Shown here piece by piece: positions 9,826 to 18,396 of a stretch of 64,000 nt of DNA. Position 1 is the first letter of the stretch. The number at the start of each line of letters is the position of its first letter. Origin of the DNA: Tolypothrix bouteillei VB521301. Lineage in GTDB: Bacteria; Cyanobacteriota; Cyanobacteriia; Cyanobacteriales; Nostocaceae. The notes beneath the pieces are model-generated. The model worked only from the letters and a program-made list of their open reading frames with translations. It was not told the origin of the DNA and made no database searches. The position numbers and the translations under genes are program-made. Where the stretch lies: positions 9,000,935 to 9,064,934 of the forward strand of contig NZ_JHEG04000001.1 in assembly GCF_000760695.4 (NCBI RefSeq), written 5' to 3'.

Positions 9826-10015
9826 ACAATACCAGTTATCTCAAGTCCGGTTAATGCTCCTTTTCCCCTCTAAAATTCCACTTAGCTTGTAGAGTTGACA
9901 TTACCAATCCTACACCCACAAGTCATCTTTTTGTAGGAAGGGATTCATTAAGAGCGAACTATTCTTGCATTAACTGCTCTTGCAGCCATTGAGATGACAA
10001 AATTATTCCACAAAG

Positions 10016-11881
10016 TCAACGTTCTGCTAGTTCGCGTAACATTTTTGTTCGCTCTAGTCGATTGAAAACACGAGCAATCAGTTCCGGTTCGACAATCGGT
10101 TTTTGCACGTAATCATCTGCACCCGCTGTAAATACCTGCTGCACTATTTCTATATCGGAACAAGCAGACAAAAACACGATTGGTAGTTGAGACCATTGAG
10201 GATCGTTACGTACCACCTGACAAAGTTCAATCCCATTAATATCAGGCATCTTCACGTCTAATATCAAAAGGTCTGGAACCGTGCTTTCCAAAACTTGCCA
10301 AAATTCTTGGGGTTCAGCTATTGCCGTGACATACAATCCCCAAGAGTGCAATAAGGCGGACACGCTAGATAAAACTCTTGGGTCATCATCTACAATCATT
10401 ACTTTTGCTTCTAGTGGCTGAGTACAACTGATTATCTGATAAGTCATTTTGAGTATTTCACTACAAGGGACCGATTTCTGTATAAAAGCACGACCTCCTA
10501 AACGAGCAACTTCCAATCTCTCTGTCAAACTGCTTTTTCCAGTCAGAACAATGACCGAGATTTCTGGGTTTCGATCTCTGAGTTCAGCTAAGAACGCCAA
10601 TCCACTCTCGTCAGGATCGAGAAAGGTTAAGTCGAGTAAGATAACATCGGGAGGGTTGTTTGCGATCGCATTCCTAGCAATAGCCAAGCTAGTTGCTGCA
10701 TTGACTTGAAAGCCCCATGCGTTTGCTTCCATTTGAATTCGCTCTATCAAAGCGACATCATCATCAATAACTAGCAACAAAGCCTGTTGAACTTTACATG
10801 ACAAAGCGGGAGTTGTGATTGCTAAGGGTTTTTCCAGTTCTTGTCGCAACGATTCAACCATTCCCACTAATTGTTGTGCTTGAATTGGCTCTATATTTGT
10901 TGTTTGAAGCAATTGCTCAATTTTTCGAGCCAATTTTGAACCTTCAGTAAAGCCAAAAGACCCCAATCCCCCTACTAATTTATGTGCCACCTGCAGTGCT
11001 GTTTGCTGTTCGTTAGCTTTAAGAACACGTATCTGTAAAGCAGTAGCCGCTTGTAGCAGTAATGTCACGTCATCAACAAAGCTATCCTTAAACCGCTGCC
11101 ATAGTTGGGTCAGTGATGCAACAACCTTAGACTCCGCTTGCTGCTTGCTTGTTTTTGTTAACTCTGAACTAGAAAGCGTAAATGTAGGTTTTTCATCCTC
11201 ACAAGAGTATTGGAGCCGATAGCCCAAGCCATAAACTGTCTCAATTAAATCTGCGCTAGCTCCACCCGCTTTTAATTTCTGCCTGAGTCCTTTGATATGG
11301 GTTTTAACGGCGTCCTCGCCCGGACATTCAGGGCTTGACCAAAGGTGTTCTAAAATTGCACTTTTGCTAAAAATCCGATGGGGATTTCGCAGAAAAAGTT
11401 CTAGTAACTGATATTCTTTTGCTGTTAAATGCAGTCGTCTTTTATCATACGTAACCGTACTTTTATAAGTATCAAGTTGTAGTTTCTCCCAAACCAATAC
11501 GGAAGCCACAATATCTTTGTTAGCACGTCGCAGTAAGGAACGAATGCGAGCAATAAGTTCTGATAAATTAAAGGGTTTGACTACATAATCATCAGCACCT
11601 GCGTTAAATCCTCTTACCTTGTCAATGCTGCTATCTTTTGCGGTCAGTAGCACGATCGGCATTTGATGGTTTAGAGACCGCAGTTGCCGACAAAGACTAA
11701 AACCATCAAGCCCAGGGAGCATGACATCTAGCACAACAAGGTCATATTCAAAGTTTTGTGCTATTTGCAAACCAACGGAACCATCACCCACACTCGTCAC
11801 TACGTAATTGTGAGACTTCAGCGCTTTTGTCAGGGCTGTGGCAGTTGCTTCATCATCCTCCACTACCAGAATTTTCATCAA
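10016..11881 (-). CDS. Multi-domain response regulator: REC-wHTH-HPt-REC-REC
   Basis: 621 residues: OmpR-type receiver (Asp52 in VVLDVMLPGLDG), winged-helix DNA-binding domain (about 127-222, ending ETVYGLGYRL), histidine phosphotransfer domain (His300 in AHKLVGGLGSFG), receiver 2 (Asp417) and receiver 3 (Asp542, Lys594). This places DNA binding and an intramolecular phosphorelay on one chain. Similar cyanobacterial proteins often end in GGDEF or another output domain; this one stops right after the last receiver (LRELAER) and no GGDEF remnant follows. It lies upstream of the histidine kinase on the same strand, separated by about 190 bases, and may form part of the same pathway. Confidence 0.85.
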   Translation of the reverse strand: MMKILVVEDDEATATALTKALKSHNYVVTSVGDGSVGLQIAQNFEYDLVVLDVMLPGLDGFSLCRQLRSLNHQMPIVLLTAKDSSIDKVRGFNAGADDYVVKPFNLSELIARIRSLLRRANKDIVASVLVWEKLQLDTYKSTVTYDKRRLHLTAKEYQLLELFLRNPHRIFSKSAILEHLWSSPECPGEDAVKTHIKGLRQKLKAGGASADLIETVYGLGYRLQYSCEDEKPTFTLSSSELTKTSKQQAESKVVASLTQLWQRFKDSFVDDVTLLLQAATALQIRVLKANEQQTALQVAHKLVGGLGSFGFTEGSKLARKIEQLLQTTNIEPIQAQQLVGMVESLRQELEKPLAITTPALSCKVQQALLLVIDDDVALIERIQMEANAWGFQVNAATSLAIARNAIANNPPDVILLDLTFLDPDESGLAFLAELRDRNPEISVIVLTGKSSLTERLEVARLGGRAFIQKSVPCSEILKMTYQIISCTQPLEAKVMIVDDDPRVLSSVSALLHSWGLYVTAIAEPQEFWQVLESTVPDLLILDVKMPDINGIELCQVVRNDPQWSQLPIVFLSACSDIEIVQQVFTAGADDYVQKPIVEPELIARVFNRLERTKMLRELAER

Positions 11882-12354
11882 TTGTGCCTCAGTAAATATC
11901 AGTTGACATCCCAGACACCTCTTTTAGAGGAGCGGTGGGAACTTCTACTCCCTTTTCGCTCTAAAATTACCAACTCTTATGGGTGGATCTATAATCCTGC
12001 CTGGGAAAATTGGTCATCGAATGGCATCTAAAGGAAGTAATACTCAGTAAATACTTTGGTGTTATGGATCTACTATAAACTTACCTCTTTAGGTAGAAGC
12101 ATAAAATTATAATAATTCATAAACCATATAATTCTAGCCTTTGGCTCGGATATCTTCGGTTAATTTGTGTTTTTATGTACATCTCATTATTAACTTGCAT
12201 CTGTCTAAAGAAATATTTTATAAGAGAAATCTGTTTCCATTAAAAAACTTTACATTTTTACAATAGTATAAAATAATACTAAAATAGTTTCGAACGCAAT
12301 TACTGGCAACATAGTAGTGTTGCATACAAAGTATTGAGGCATCTTGGGAAATCT
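11882..12354. other. Divergent intergenic region
   Basis: About 470 AT-rich bases between the minus-strand regulator and the plus-strand aldolase. It must hold both promoters. A TATAAA-like box near 12267 could serve the aldolase. A short open frame starting inside the regulator gene has no RBS or family resemblance and is not counted. Confidence 0.45.
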
Positions 12355-12993
12355 ATGGCACTTTATTTAGACTCTGCAATTATCTCGGAAGCTGAAATTG
12401 CCAGCAAAATGGGATGGGTTAAAGGCATTACAACAAATCCAACGCTTTTAGCGAAAAGCCACGAACCACCAGAAATCACGCTACAAAAATTAGCACAGTT
12501 GACAAACGGACCTTTATACTATCAACTGACAGCATCTGATTTTGATGGAATGGTGGCAGAAGGAAGAAAAGCCTGTGAAATTATTGGTGAGCGAACTATA
12601 TTAAAGATTCCTGCAACGTCCTTGGGATTTCAAGTTGTAGCGTTTTTGTCCCCGGAAATAACTTGTTCGGTAACGGCCATTTATAGTGCAGCGCAAGCAG
12701 CAGTCGCACGGGAAGCAGGGGCTAAAATTGCGATCGCGTATGTCAATCGAGCTACCAAGTTGTTAGGTGACGGTATTGCTTTAGTAAGAGATATGGCGAG
12801 TGTACTTCAAAGAAGCAATGTAGAAATTCTGGCGGCTAGTATTAAATCGCCACAAGAAGCAGCAGCATCTCTTCAAGCTGGGGCTGCTCATCTGACACTA
12901 CCTTTAGCAATGTTGCAAGCTATAACAACTCACGAACTATCACAGAAAACTGTTGAAGACTTTAATCAGAATGGTACTGGTTTGAAATTTTAA
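12355..12993 (+). CDS. Fructose-6-phosphate aldolase / transaldolase family protein
   Basis: 212 residues, the length of FSA/TalC-type small transaldolases. It has the TTNPTLL motif near the N-terminus (GITTNPTLLAKS), the Schiff-base lysine region TILKIPAT, the AIYSAAQA segment and the ILAASIKSP strand, in the order of the family TIM barrel. It should catalyse aldol cleavage or transfer on sugar phosphates; the exact substrate cannot be told from sequence. The ATG at 12355 is preferred because GGGA lies just upstream and the family begins MxLYLDS; a TTG at 12334 adds seven poorly supported residues. Confidence 0.88.
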   Translation: MALYLDSAIISEAEIASKMGWVKGITTNPTLLAKSHEPPEITLQKLAQLTNGPLYYQLTASDFDGMVAEGRKACEIIGERTILKIPATSLGFQVVAFLSPEITCSVTAIYSAAQAAVAREAGAKIAIAYVNRATKLLGDGIALVRDMASVLQRSNVEILAASIKSPQEAAASLQAGAAHLTLPLAMLQAITTHELSQKTVEDFNQNGTGLKF

Positions 12994-13031
12994 TTTCAGT
13001 GGTACCGGGCGTTCTTGCCTTCTACTCAAAA

Positions 13032-13103
13032 CAAAAAACGTCCGGGAGTGTTGCCGTGTTTCCACCCCAGACGTTTTTTGATTTACACTTGCTCCTCACA
13101 CAC
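13032..13103 (-). ncRNA. Yfr2-like small RNA, copy A
   Basis: Minus-strand unit of about 72 nt. A -10 box TATTCT (13115-13110) sits 17 bases from a -35-like TTGCTC (13138-13133). The predicted RNA begins GTGTGTGAGGAGCAAG and ends in a hairpin with AAAAAACG...CGTTTTTT arms around a loop reading TGGAAACACGGCAACA. Length, single terminator-type hairpin and the GGAAACA-type loop fit the cyanobacterial Yfr2 (Cyano-1) family as I recall it. It is one of three tandem copies downstream of purH. Confidence 0.62.
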
Positions 13104-13260
13104 AACTAGAGAATATCATTGTCTTTGTCCGAGAGCAAGTGGGAAAGGTGACACTTCACAAACTGTACTTGGTTGGTTGTTAATAGTTAGGAGTTAGCAG
13201 TGATTGAGAGAACCACTCACCAAGTTGATTTTTTCAACTTCTCTACAATATCTTTGAATG

Positions 13261-13332
13261 CAAAAAACGCCTGGGAGTGTTGCCGTGTTTCCACCCCAGA
13301 CGTTTTTTGATTTACACTTGCTCCTCACACAC
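13261..13332 (-). ncRNA. Yfr2-like small RNA, copy B
   Basis: Nearly identical to copy A over about 135 bases, including -35 TTGCTC, 17-base spacer and -10 TATTCT. The hairpin arms differ slightly (CGCCTGGG against CCCCAGACG) while pairing is largely preserved and the loop is unchanged. The near-identity includes promoter and terminator, so the whole unit was duplicated recently. Confidence 0.62.
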
Positions 13333-13555
13333 AACTAGAGAATATCATTGTCTTTGTCTGAGAGCAAGTGGGAAAGGTGACACTTCACAAACTGAACCTT
13401 TTTTGGATTGTTTTTACCAATTAACTACCTAAGTGGTATTGAAAAATAAAGTGCTATATGTTTTTAGCTATAACCACAACTGTTTTTGTGACACTTCTTT
13501 ATGTTGGTAAGCCGCAATGCAGGTTCGATGCTCTAGCTGAAATTTTCACCTCACG

Positions 13556-13626
13556 CAAAAAGCGCCTGAACGTCTTGCCGTGTTTCGACTCCAAGCGCTT
13601 TTCGTTTCAACTTACTCCTCACACTT
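13556..13626 (-). ncRNA. Yfr2-like small RNA, copy C (diverged)
   Basis: Older copy with -10 TAATCT (13638-13633). The RNA begins GTGTGAGGAGTAAG. Its hairpin arms are GCGC/GCGC where copy A has CGTC/GACG: both sides changed and still pair, which indicates selection on the folded RNA. The loop keeps CGAAACACGGCAA. The 5' end is a perfect complement of ACUCCUCACAC, the invariant Yfr1 motif. It lies 124 bases beyond the purH stop on the same strand. Confidence 0.6.
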
Positions 13627-13749
13627 GAACATAGATTATCACGACTGAAATTTACTGGCATATATCTAAAGGGACACTTTAAAAACTGCATATAAGTTAG
13701 TAGTTAGTGGTTGGTGATTCTCCCAATAACTACTAACCGCTCACTAACC

Positions 13750-15300
13750 TTAGTGTAAAAAGTGGCGAGTACCCGTTAACACCATAATTAAACCCAATTC
13801 ATTGGCTGCTTTGATAGAATCTTGGTCGCGCAAACTGCCTCCTGGTTGAACAATAGCAGCAATACCAGCTGCTGCTGCAGTTCTGACCGAATCATCAAAG
13901 GGAAAGAAACCATCACTTGCAAGAAATGCCCCTTTTGTTTTTTCCCCTGCTTGTTCTAAGGCAATTTTGACAGAGCCAACACGGTTCATTTGACCTGCAC
14001 CTATCCCTAAGGTTGTGAGATCGCGACTCACAACGATCGCATTAGACTTGACGTGTTTGCAGACTTTCCAAGCGAAGAGCAGCTCTTCCAACTCTTGTTC
14101 TGTAGGTTTTTTCTCCGTGACAAATTGCCATTGACTTGTATCATTAACTACATCATCAGCGGCTTGTACGAGAAACCCTCCTGCAATGACTTTCACCAAA
14201 TCTTTTGGTCCACTGCTGAGGTGCGGTAATGTTAATACCCGCACTTTTGACTTAGCAGCCAAAATCTCTTGTGCTTGAGCATCGCAATCAGGAGCAACCA
14301 CACATTCTAGAAACGTCTTTGTTAATTCAGTTGCAGTTTCAGCATCAATGGTACGGTTGAGGGCGACAATTCCACCAAAAGCAGAGATAGAGTCGGCATT
14401 AAACGCTTTTTGATAGGCTTCGTGAAGAGTTTTTCCTAGAGCAACACCACAAGGATTGTTATGTTTGATAATTGCGGCTGCGCTTGTCTCGGTAAATTCA
14501 GCAATCAGAGTTCGAGATGCTTCTAAGTCTACTAGGTTATTGTAACTAAGTTCTTTGCCCTGCAGTTTAGTTGCTGCTGCCCACCCACTTGGGTGAGCCC
14601 CCGTTTGATACCAAGCTGCAGTTTGATGGGGATTTTCTCCATAGCGAAGAGATTGCAGTTGTTTGCCAGAAAGATTGTAGCTGTCAAACACTTCTCCCTC
14701 ACGATTGGGGGAGATATTTTGACTGAGATATTCAGCGATGGCGCGATCGTAGCTCGAAGTATGCAAAAATCCCTTTAAACCACATCTTTGGCGAAATTCA
14801 AAAGATGGATTGCCACTTGAGCGGCGCATTTCTTGTACATATTCCTCATACTGCTCTGGCTCGCACAAAATTGTAACGTGGGCAAAGTTTTTTGATGCAG
14901 CCCTAAGCATGGCTGGACCACCAATATCTATTTGTTCAATCGCCTCAGGTAGAGTCACACCTTGAGTAGATATAGTTTCCTCAAAAGGATAAAGATTCAC
15001 CACAACCAAATCAATGGGGCGAATCTGGTTATTTTCTAAATCTGTGAGATCTTCAGGTAAGTCTCTGCGAGCGAGAATACCGCCATGAATCCGAGGATGC
15101 AGTGTTTTGACTCGTCCACCCAAAATTTCTGGCGAACCTGTATAATCAGCTACTTTTTTTACTGATATTCCTGCATCTTTCAAAGCTTTAGCTGTACCGC
15201 CACTGCTGATGATTTCAAAGTCAAACTCTTCCACCAAGTTACGGGCAAGATCGATTAAACCAGTTTTGTTAGATACACTCAGCAGTGCTAGACGTGCCAT
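13750..15300 (-). CDS. purH: Bifunctional AICAR formyltransferase / IMP cyclohydrolase
   Basis: 516 residues, the normal PurH length. It catalyses the last two steps of IMP synthesis: formylation of AICAR with 10-formyl-THF and ring closure of FAICAR. The N-terminal MGS-like cyclohydrolase domain begins ARLALLSVSNKTGL and includes the GGRVKTLHP strand; the transformylase domain includes SLRYGENPHQ, IIKHNNPCG and SAFGGIVALN, and ends VLTGTRHFLH. The ATG at 15300 begins the conserved MARLALLSVS; an in-frame TTG nine bases upstream is less likely. Divergent from the esterase gene; the Yfr2-like RNAs follow on the same strand. Confidence 0.97.
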   Translation of the reverse strand: MARLALLSVSNKTGLIDLARNLVEEFDFEIISSGGTAKALKDAGISVKKVADYTGSPEILGGRVKTLHPRIHGGILARRDLPEDLTDLENNQIRPIDLVVVNLYPFEETISTQGVTLPEAIEQIDIGGPAMLRAASKNFAHVTILCEPEQYEEYVQEMRRSSGNPSFEFRQRCGLKGFLHTSSYDRAIAEYLSQNISPNREGEVFDSYNLSGKQLQSLRYGENPHQTAAWYQTGAHPSGWAAATKLQGKELSYNNLVDLEASRTLIAEFTETSAAAIIKHNNPCGVALGKTLHEAYQKAFNADSISAFGGIVALNRTIDAETATELTKTFLECVVAPDCDAQAQEILAAKSKVRVLTLPHLSSGPKDLVKVIAGGFLVQAADDVVNDTSQWQFVTEKKPTEQELEELLFAWKVCKHVKSNAIVVSRDLTTLGIGAGQMNRVGSVKIALEQAGEKTKGAFLASDGFFPFDDSVRTAAAAGIAAIVQPGGSLRDQDSIKAANELGLIMVLTGTRHFLH

Positions 15301-15474
15301 AATTCCCAAGTCTCGCTTGTATAAAAATAAGGACAGAAGTCTATTTTATCGATCAAAGAATCACCGTGGCTGTCTTCCCGGTGAGTTAGTCAAAGACAGC
15401 GAAGACACAAAGAACGCACTCAATAGAGATTAAAGATACAAAATTTTCTATCTTTTGTTGCATATCCTTTGTCC

Positions 15475-15546
15475 TATTGACTATTGAGTGCGAAACCACA
15501 GACTATTAACTATTGACTGTTGAGCGTTAACTCTTGACTAATGACT
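15475..15546. repeat. Degenerate heptamer repeats before the esterase
   Basis: A run of ACTATTG/TTGACTA-type heptamers ends at the esterase start codon. CGCACTCAATAG near 15415 and CTATTGAGTGCG near 15482 form an inverted pair around it. This resembles other STRR arrays in the window that abut start or stop codons. Confidence 0.6.
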
Positions 15547-16197
15547 CCTACTTTACAATCTATCAATATACCTCCACAAACAGACCAGCCTCCAAAAGGT
15601 CTAATTGTAACTTTGCACGGGTGGGGAGCAAATGCTGAGGATGTGGCATATCTTTTACCTTTTTTTAGGTTACCTGAATATCAATTCATATTTCCTAATG
15701 CGCCGTATCCTTATCCTTATTCTGCTATAGGAAAAGCTTGGTATGACCTACAAACGGAAAATTTGTATCAAGGATTGTCAGAAAGTCGCCAACAGCTAAT
15801 AGATTGGTTGAAATCCCTGGAAAGTAGCACGGGAGTGCCTCTATCTCGCACAATTCTGAGTGGTTTTTCTCAAGGAGGGGCTATGACTTTGGATGTAGGA
15901 GTCACATTACCTCTAGCGGGATTAATTTCCATGAGTGGATATTTACATCCAATTCCCAAAAAAGACGAAACACAAAATGATTCTTCTTCAAAAATATCTA
16001 CAAATACACCTCTGCCTCCCGTCTTAATTATGCATGGCACTCAAGATACAGTTGTGCCGCTGCAAGCAGCAGTTATAGCACGACAAACTCTTGAATCTTC
16101 AGGGTTCTCAGTAGAATACCATGAATTTGACATGGGTCATGAAATCCGTCCGGAAATGCTAGAGTTATTACGCAATTTTATAGTTGCTAATACTTAG
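15541..16197 (+). CDS. Alpha/beta hydrolase, carboxylesterase/phospholipase family
   Basis: 218 residues with the fold and length of the bacterial carboxylesterase/acyl-protein-thioesterase family (Abhydrolase_2). The strand LIVTLHGWGAN carries the oxyanion region, the nucleophile elbow is GFSQGG, the Asp is in HGTQDTVVP and the His in DMGHEI, giving a complete Ser-Asp-His triad. It probably cleaves short-chain esters or lysophospholipids in the cytoplasm; no signal peptide. The ATG directly follows heptamer repeats and no strong RBS is visible. Divergent from purH. Confidence 0.88.
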   Translation: MTPTLQSINIPPQTDQPPKGLIVTLHGWGANAEDVAYLLPFFRLPEYQFIFPNAPYPYPYSAIGKAWYDLQTENLYQGLSESRQQLIDWLKSLESSTGVPLSRTILSGFSQGGAMTLDVGVTLPLAGLISMSGYLHPIPKKDETQNDSSSKISTNTPLPPVLIMHGTQDTVVPLQAAVIARQTLESSGFSVEYHEFDMGHEIRPEMLELLRNFIVANT

Positions 16198-16413
16198 GCA
16201 ATAGAATGTTGCCGCTCTCTTAAACCCCACAATTTAGCTTGTCTTTAAAGATTGTGTTGTTGGGGTTACAAAATTTTTACAAAATTTGGAGGAAATCCTG
16301 AATAATTTCACGAAAATTACTCTTTTTAGTGAGTAATATATATTGGGTGGCTGCGACGATCGCAACTAAACCCATTCTGTTGGCGAATGCTGCAAAAGGG
16401 AGGGGCGAGCACA

Positions 16414-16626
16414 ATGACAACTCTAAGCATTTCTAAGAAAGAAATTGCTGCTATGACTCCACAAGAGGTGGAAAAATTAGCAACACGTCTGGAACAAGAT
16501 AACTACAGTGGCGCTTTTGAGGGTTTGAATGATTGGCATCTACTGCGGGCGATCGCTTTCCAACGTCCTGAGTTAGTCGAACCATACATTCATCTGTTAG
16601 ATCTTGAAGCGTATGATGAAGCGTAA
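16414..16626 (+). CDS. DUF2555 family protein
   Basis: 70 residues beginning MTTLSISKKEIAAMTPQEV and ending with a conserved block containing WHLLRAIAFQRPE and HLLDLEAYDEA, which matches the cyanobacterial DUF2555 family. Biochemical role unknown. The start at 16414 follows a GGGAGGGG purine run; the in-frame ATG at 16387 would place that run inside the coding region. coaBC follows on the same strand after about 160 bases. Confidence 0.8.
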   Translation: MTTLSISKKEIAAMTPQEVEKLATRLEQDNYSGAFEGLNDWHLLRAIAFQRPELVEPYIHLLDLEAYDEA

Positions 16627-16677
16627 CGATTTTGAATTTTAGGATTCTGGATTAAACATCTCCAAACAACAATGTAG

Positions 16678-16697
16678 AGACGCGTCATGACGCGTCT
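16678..16697. repeat. 20-bp perfect palindrome AGACGCGTCA/TGACGCGTCT
   Basis: Perfect inverted repeat followed by TTTATT. It belongs to the GTAGAGACG-type palindromes scattered through Nostocales genomes. Here it may also end the DUF2555 transcript. Confidence 0.75.
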
Positions 16698-16787
16698 TTA
16701 TTAAAATTGTATACAATGCTTAACTTTTGAAGATGTCTAATAGACACAAGATCGCAAGAACAGTTGGTGACTATTGAGTCTTATGTT

Positions 16788-18071
16788 ATGACCAATCCAA
16801 AATTCAAAATCACGCCACTTGCTTCAACGGGGGAAACCCCCACAACGCAGTGGCTCCAAAATCCAAAATTGAGAAGAGTGATTGTAGGTGTAGGCGGCGG
16901 TATTGCTGCCTATAAAATTTGTGAGGTTGTGTCCGCACTGTTTAAAAGCGGTGTAGAGGTCAAAGTAATTCTTACAAATTCAGCACAAAAATTTATCACG
17001 CCTTTAACTCTAGCAACCCTCTCCCGTCATCCAGCTTATACAGATGAAATGTTTTGGCAATCGGATCGCTCTCGTCCACTGCATATAGATTTGGGAGAGT
17101 GGGCAGATCTGATTTTAATTGCTCCAGTCACGGCAAATACGCTGGCAAAGTTAGCTTATGGCTTAGCTGACAATTTGCTGGCAAACACTGTTTTGGCGTC
17201 CAGATGTCCGGTGCTGTTAGCCCCAGCAATGAACACTGATATGTGGGAGCAAGCAGTCGTACAGAGGAATTGGCACCAACTTTTAACAGACCCACGGTAT
17301 CACGGGATCGGAACAGCATCGGGATTGCTAGCATGCGATCGCGTTGGGGCGGGTAGAATGGCAGAGCCTTGGGAAATTATTGCTTATGTCCAATCGCTGT
17401 TACATACCGCAGGGCAAAAAGATTTAGCAGGAAAACAAGTTTTGATTAGTGCTGGTGGAACGCGAGAGTATCTCGACCCCGTCAGATTTATTGGCAATCC
17501 TTCTACAGGCAAAATGGGCTTAGCATTAGCACAAGCAGCACTTCACCGAGGTGCAAATGTAACTTTAGTACATGGGTTGGCAACTTGGGAGATTCCTCTG
17601 GGAATTACGGCAATTCCGGTTGTGAGTGCGTCAGAAATGCGATCGCATATGGTGAGGTGTTTATCAAATGCAGATGTTATTATTATGTCCGCAGCAGTTG
17701 CAGATGTTAAGCCGAGAGATTACAGCCCAGAGAAATTAGCAAAGAAAGCTCTCCCTGAAGCTTTACCTTTAGAACCAGTACCCGATATTGTTGCTGAATT
17801 AGCACAAATCAAACAATCCCATCAGCGTTTAATTGGATTTGCAGCGCAAACAGGAGATATAGTCAAGCCAGCATTAGAGAAATTACATAGGAAAAATTTA
17901 GATGCGATCGTTGCTAATCCAGTAGATGAACCGGGAAGTGGATTTGGTAGTGACACCAATCAAGCTGTTTTTTTAGACAAGCAAGGACAGCGCTTTGAGA
18001 TACCTCCCTGTTCTAAATTAGAAATGGCTCATCATATTTTCGATTTTTTAACTCCTAAATTGACTGATTAA
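16788..18071 (+). CDS. coaBC: Bifunctional phosphopantothenoylcysteine decarboxylase / phosphopantothenate-cysteine ligase
   Basis: Makes 4'-phosphopantetheine in coenzyme A synthesis. The N-terminal flavoprotein decarboxylase (CoaC) begins [13 protein letters not shown] and has the PAMNTDMW substrate loop and [14 protein letters not shown]; the C-terminal ligase (CoaB) has [16 protein letters not shown] and the KLAKKALPE loop. Both halves look intact. The start is uncertain: ATG at 16788 (also GTG 16767, TTG 16764) adds about 28 residues before the conserved domain, encoded by intergenic-type repeat sequence (16814-16854). A start nearer the domain (TTG or GTG around 16869-16878) is possible. 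Confidence 0.93.
   Translation: MTNPKFKITPLASTGETPTTQWLQNPKLRRVIVGVGGGIAAYKICEVVSALFKSGVEVKVILTNSAQKFITPLTLATLSRHPAYTDEMFWQSDRSRPLHIDLGEWADLILIAPVTANTLAKLAYGLADNLLANTVLASRCPVLLAPAMNTDMWEQAVVQRNWHQLLTDPRYHGIGTASGLLACDRVGAGRMAEPWEIIAYVQSLLHTAGQKDLAGKQVLISAGGTREYLDPVRFIGNPSTGKMGLALAQAALHRGANVTLVHGLATWEIPLGITAIPVVSASEMRSHMVRCLSNADVIIMSAAVADVKPRDYSPEKLAKKALPEALPLEPVPDIVAELAQIKQSHQRLIGFAAQTGDIVKPALEKLHRKNLDAIVANPVDEPGSGFGSDTNQAVFLDKQGQRFEIPPCSKLEMAHHIFDFLTPKLTD
16814..16854. repeat. Small inverted repeat inside the 5' end of coaBC
   Basis: GCCACT...AGTGGC arms enclose a CGGGGGAAACCCCC hairpin, flanked by AATCCAAAAT-type heptamers. This is the palindromic repeat style found between genes elsewhere in the window. 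It keeps the coaBC frame open ([12 protein letters not shown]). Confidence 0.65.
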
Positions 18072-18160
18072 CAAGAGTTCAGTGCTGCTGTAGTAGAAAC
18101 AAAACTGGAGAACTTTGTTGCGAGCGCCTTTTTTGAACAACAACCAAAAAAAAGAACGGT

Positions 18161-18196
18161 ACTAGTACATGAAGGCAGAAGTTCGCTCGCTACTAG
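18161..18196 (+). repeat. 36-bp dispersed repeat, copy 1
   Basis: Starts ACTAGTACATGAAGGCAG and ends CTACTAG; an inverted copy with four mismatches lies at 32467-32502. It sits in the 325-base gap between coaBC and the FG-GAP gene, within GGCAGAAG-type repeats. Confidence 0.65.
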
Positions 18197-18302
18197 GGCA
18201 GAAGGCGCAAAAGTTTTGAAAGTGAGCTTTTTGTTTGTTGTTAATCGTTAGCTTATTTATGCCGTGCTGTTCTAGATCGTACTGCTTCTGGGAATTTGTT
18301 AA

Positions 18303-18331
18303 AACCCTGACTTTTCTAAAAAGTCAGGGTT
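18303..18331 (-). terminator. Rho-independent terminator of the FG-GAP gene
   Basis: Perfect 12-bp stem (AACCCTGACTTT / AAAGTCAGGGTT) with a 5-base loop. On the minus strand it is followed by TTTTAAC, about 65 bases after the FG-GAP stop codon. Confidence 0.65.
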
Positions 18332-18396
18332 CTAGACCAACTTAACTCATCATAAATCCAGTTCACCACTAGTTACTAATAACTGTGGATGAATGA

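Noticed and set aside
9826..10015. Lost GGDEF output domain after the multi-receiver regulator
   Set aside because: Reading on from the stop in all minus frames gives no GGDEF-like residues, so no recent nonsense truncation is supported.
11756..12031. 91-residue plus-strand frame at the divergent promoter
   Set aside because: Starts inside the regulator gene on the opposite strand, lacks an RBS and resembles no family.
13015..13197. 60-residue plus-strand frame
   Set aside because: It runs across the first small-RNA unit and its repeat; no RBS, no conserved pattern.
13081..13640. Plus-strand Yfr1 copies, because ACTCCTCACAC or GCTCCTCACAC occurs three times
   Set aside because: On the plus strand no terminator hairpin follows the motif, while the minus strand has promoter boxes, a proper hairpin and a U-run. 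The motif is therefore the complement of the 5' end of Yfr2-like RNAs.
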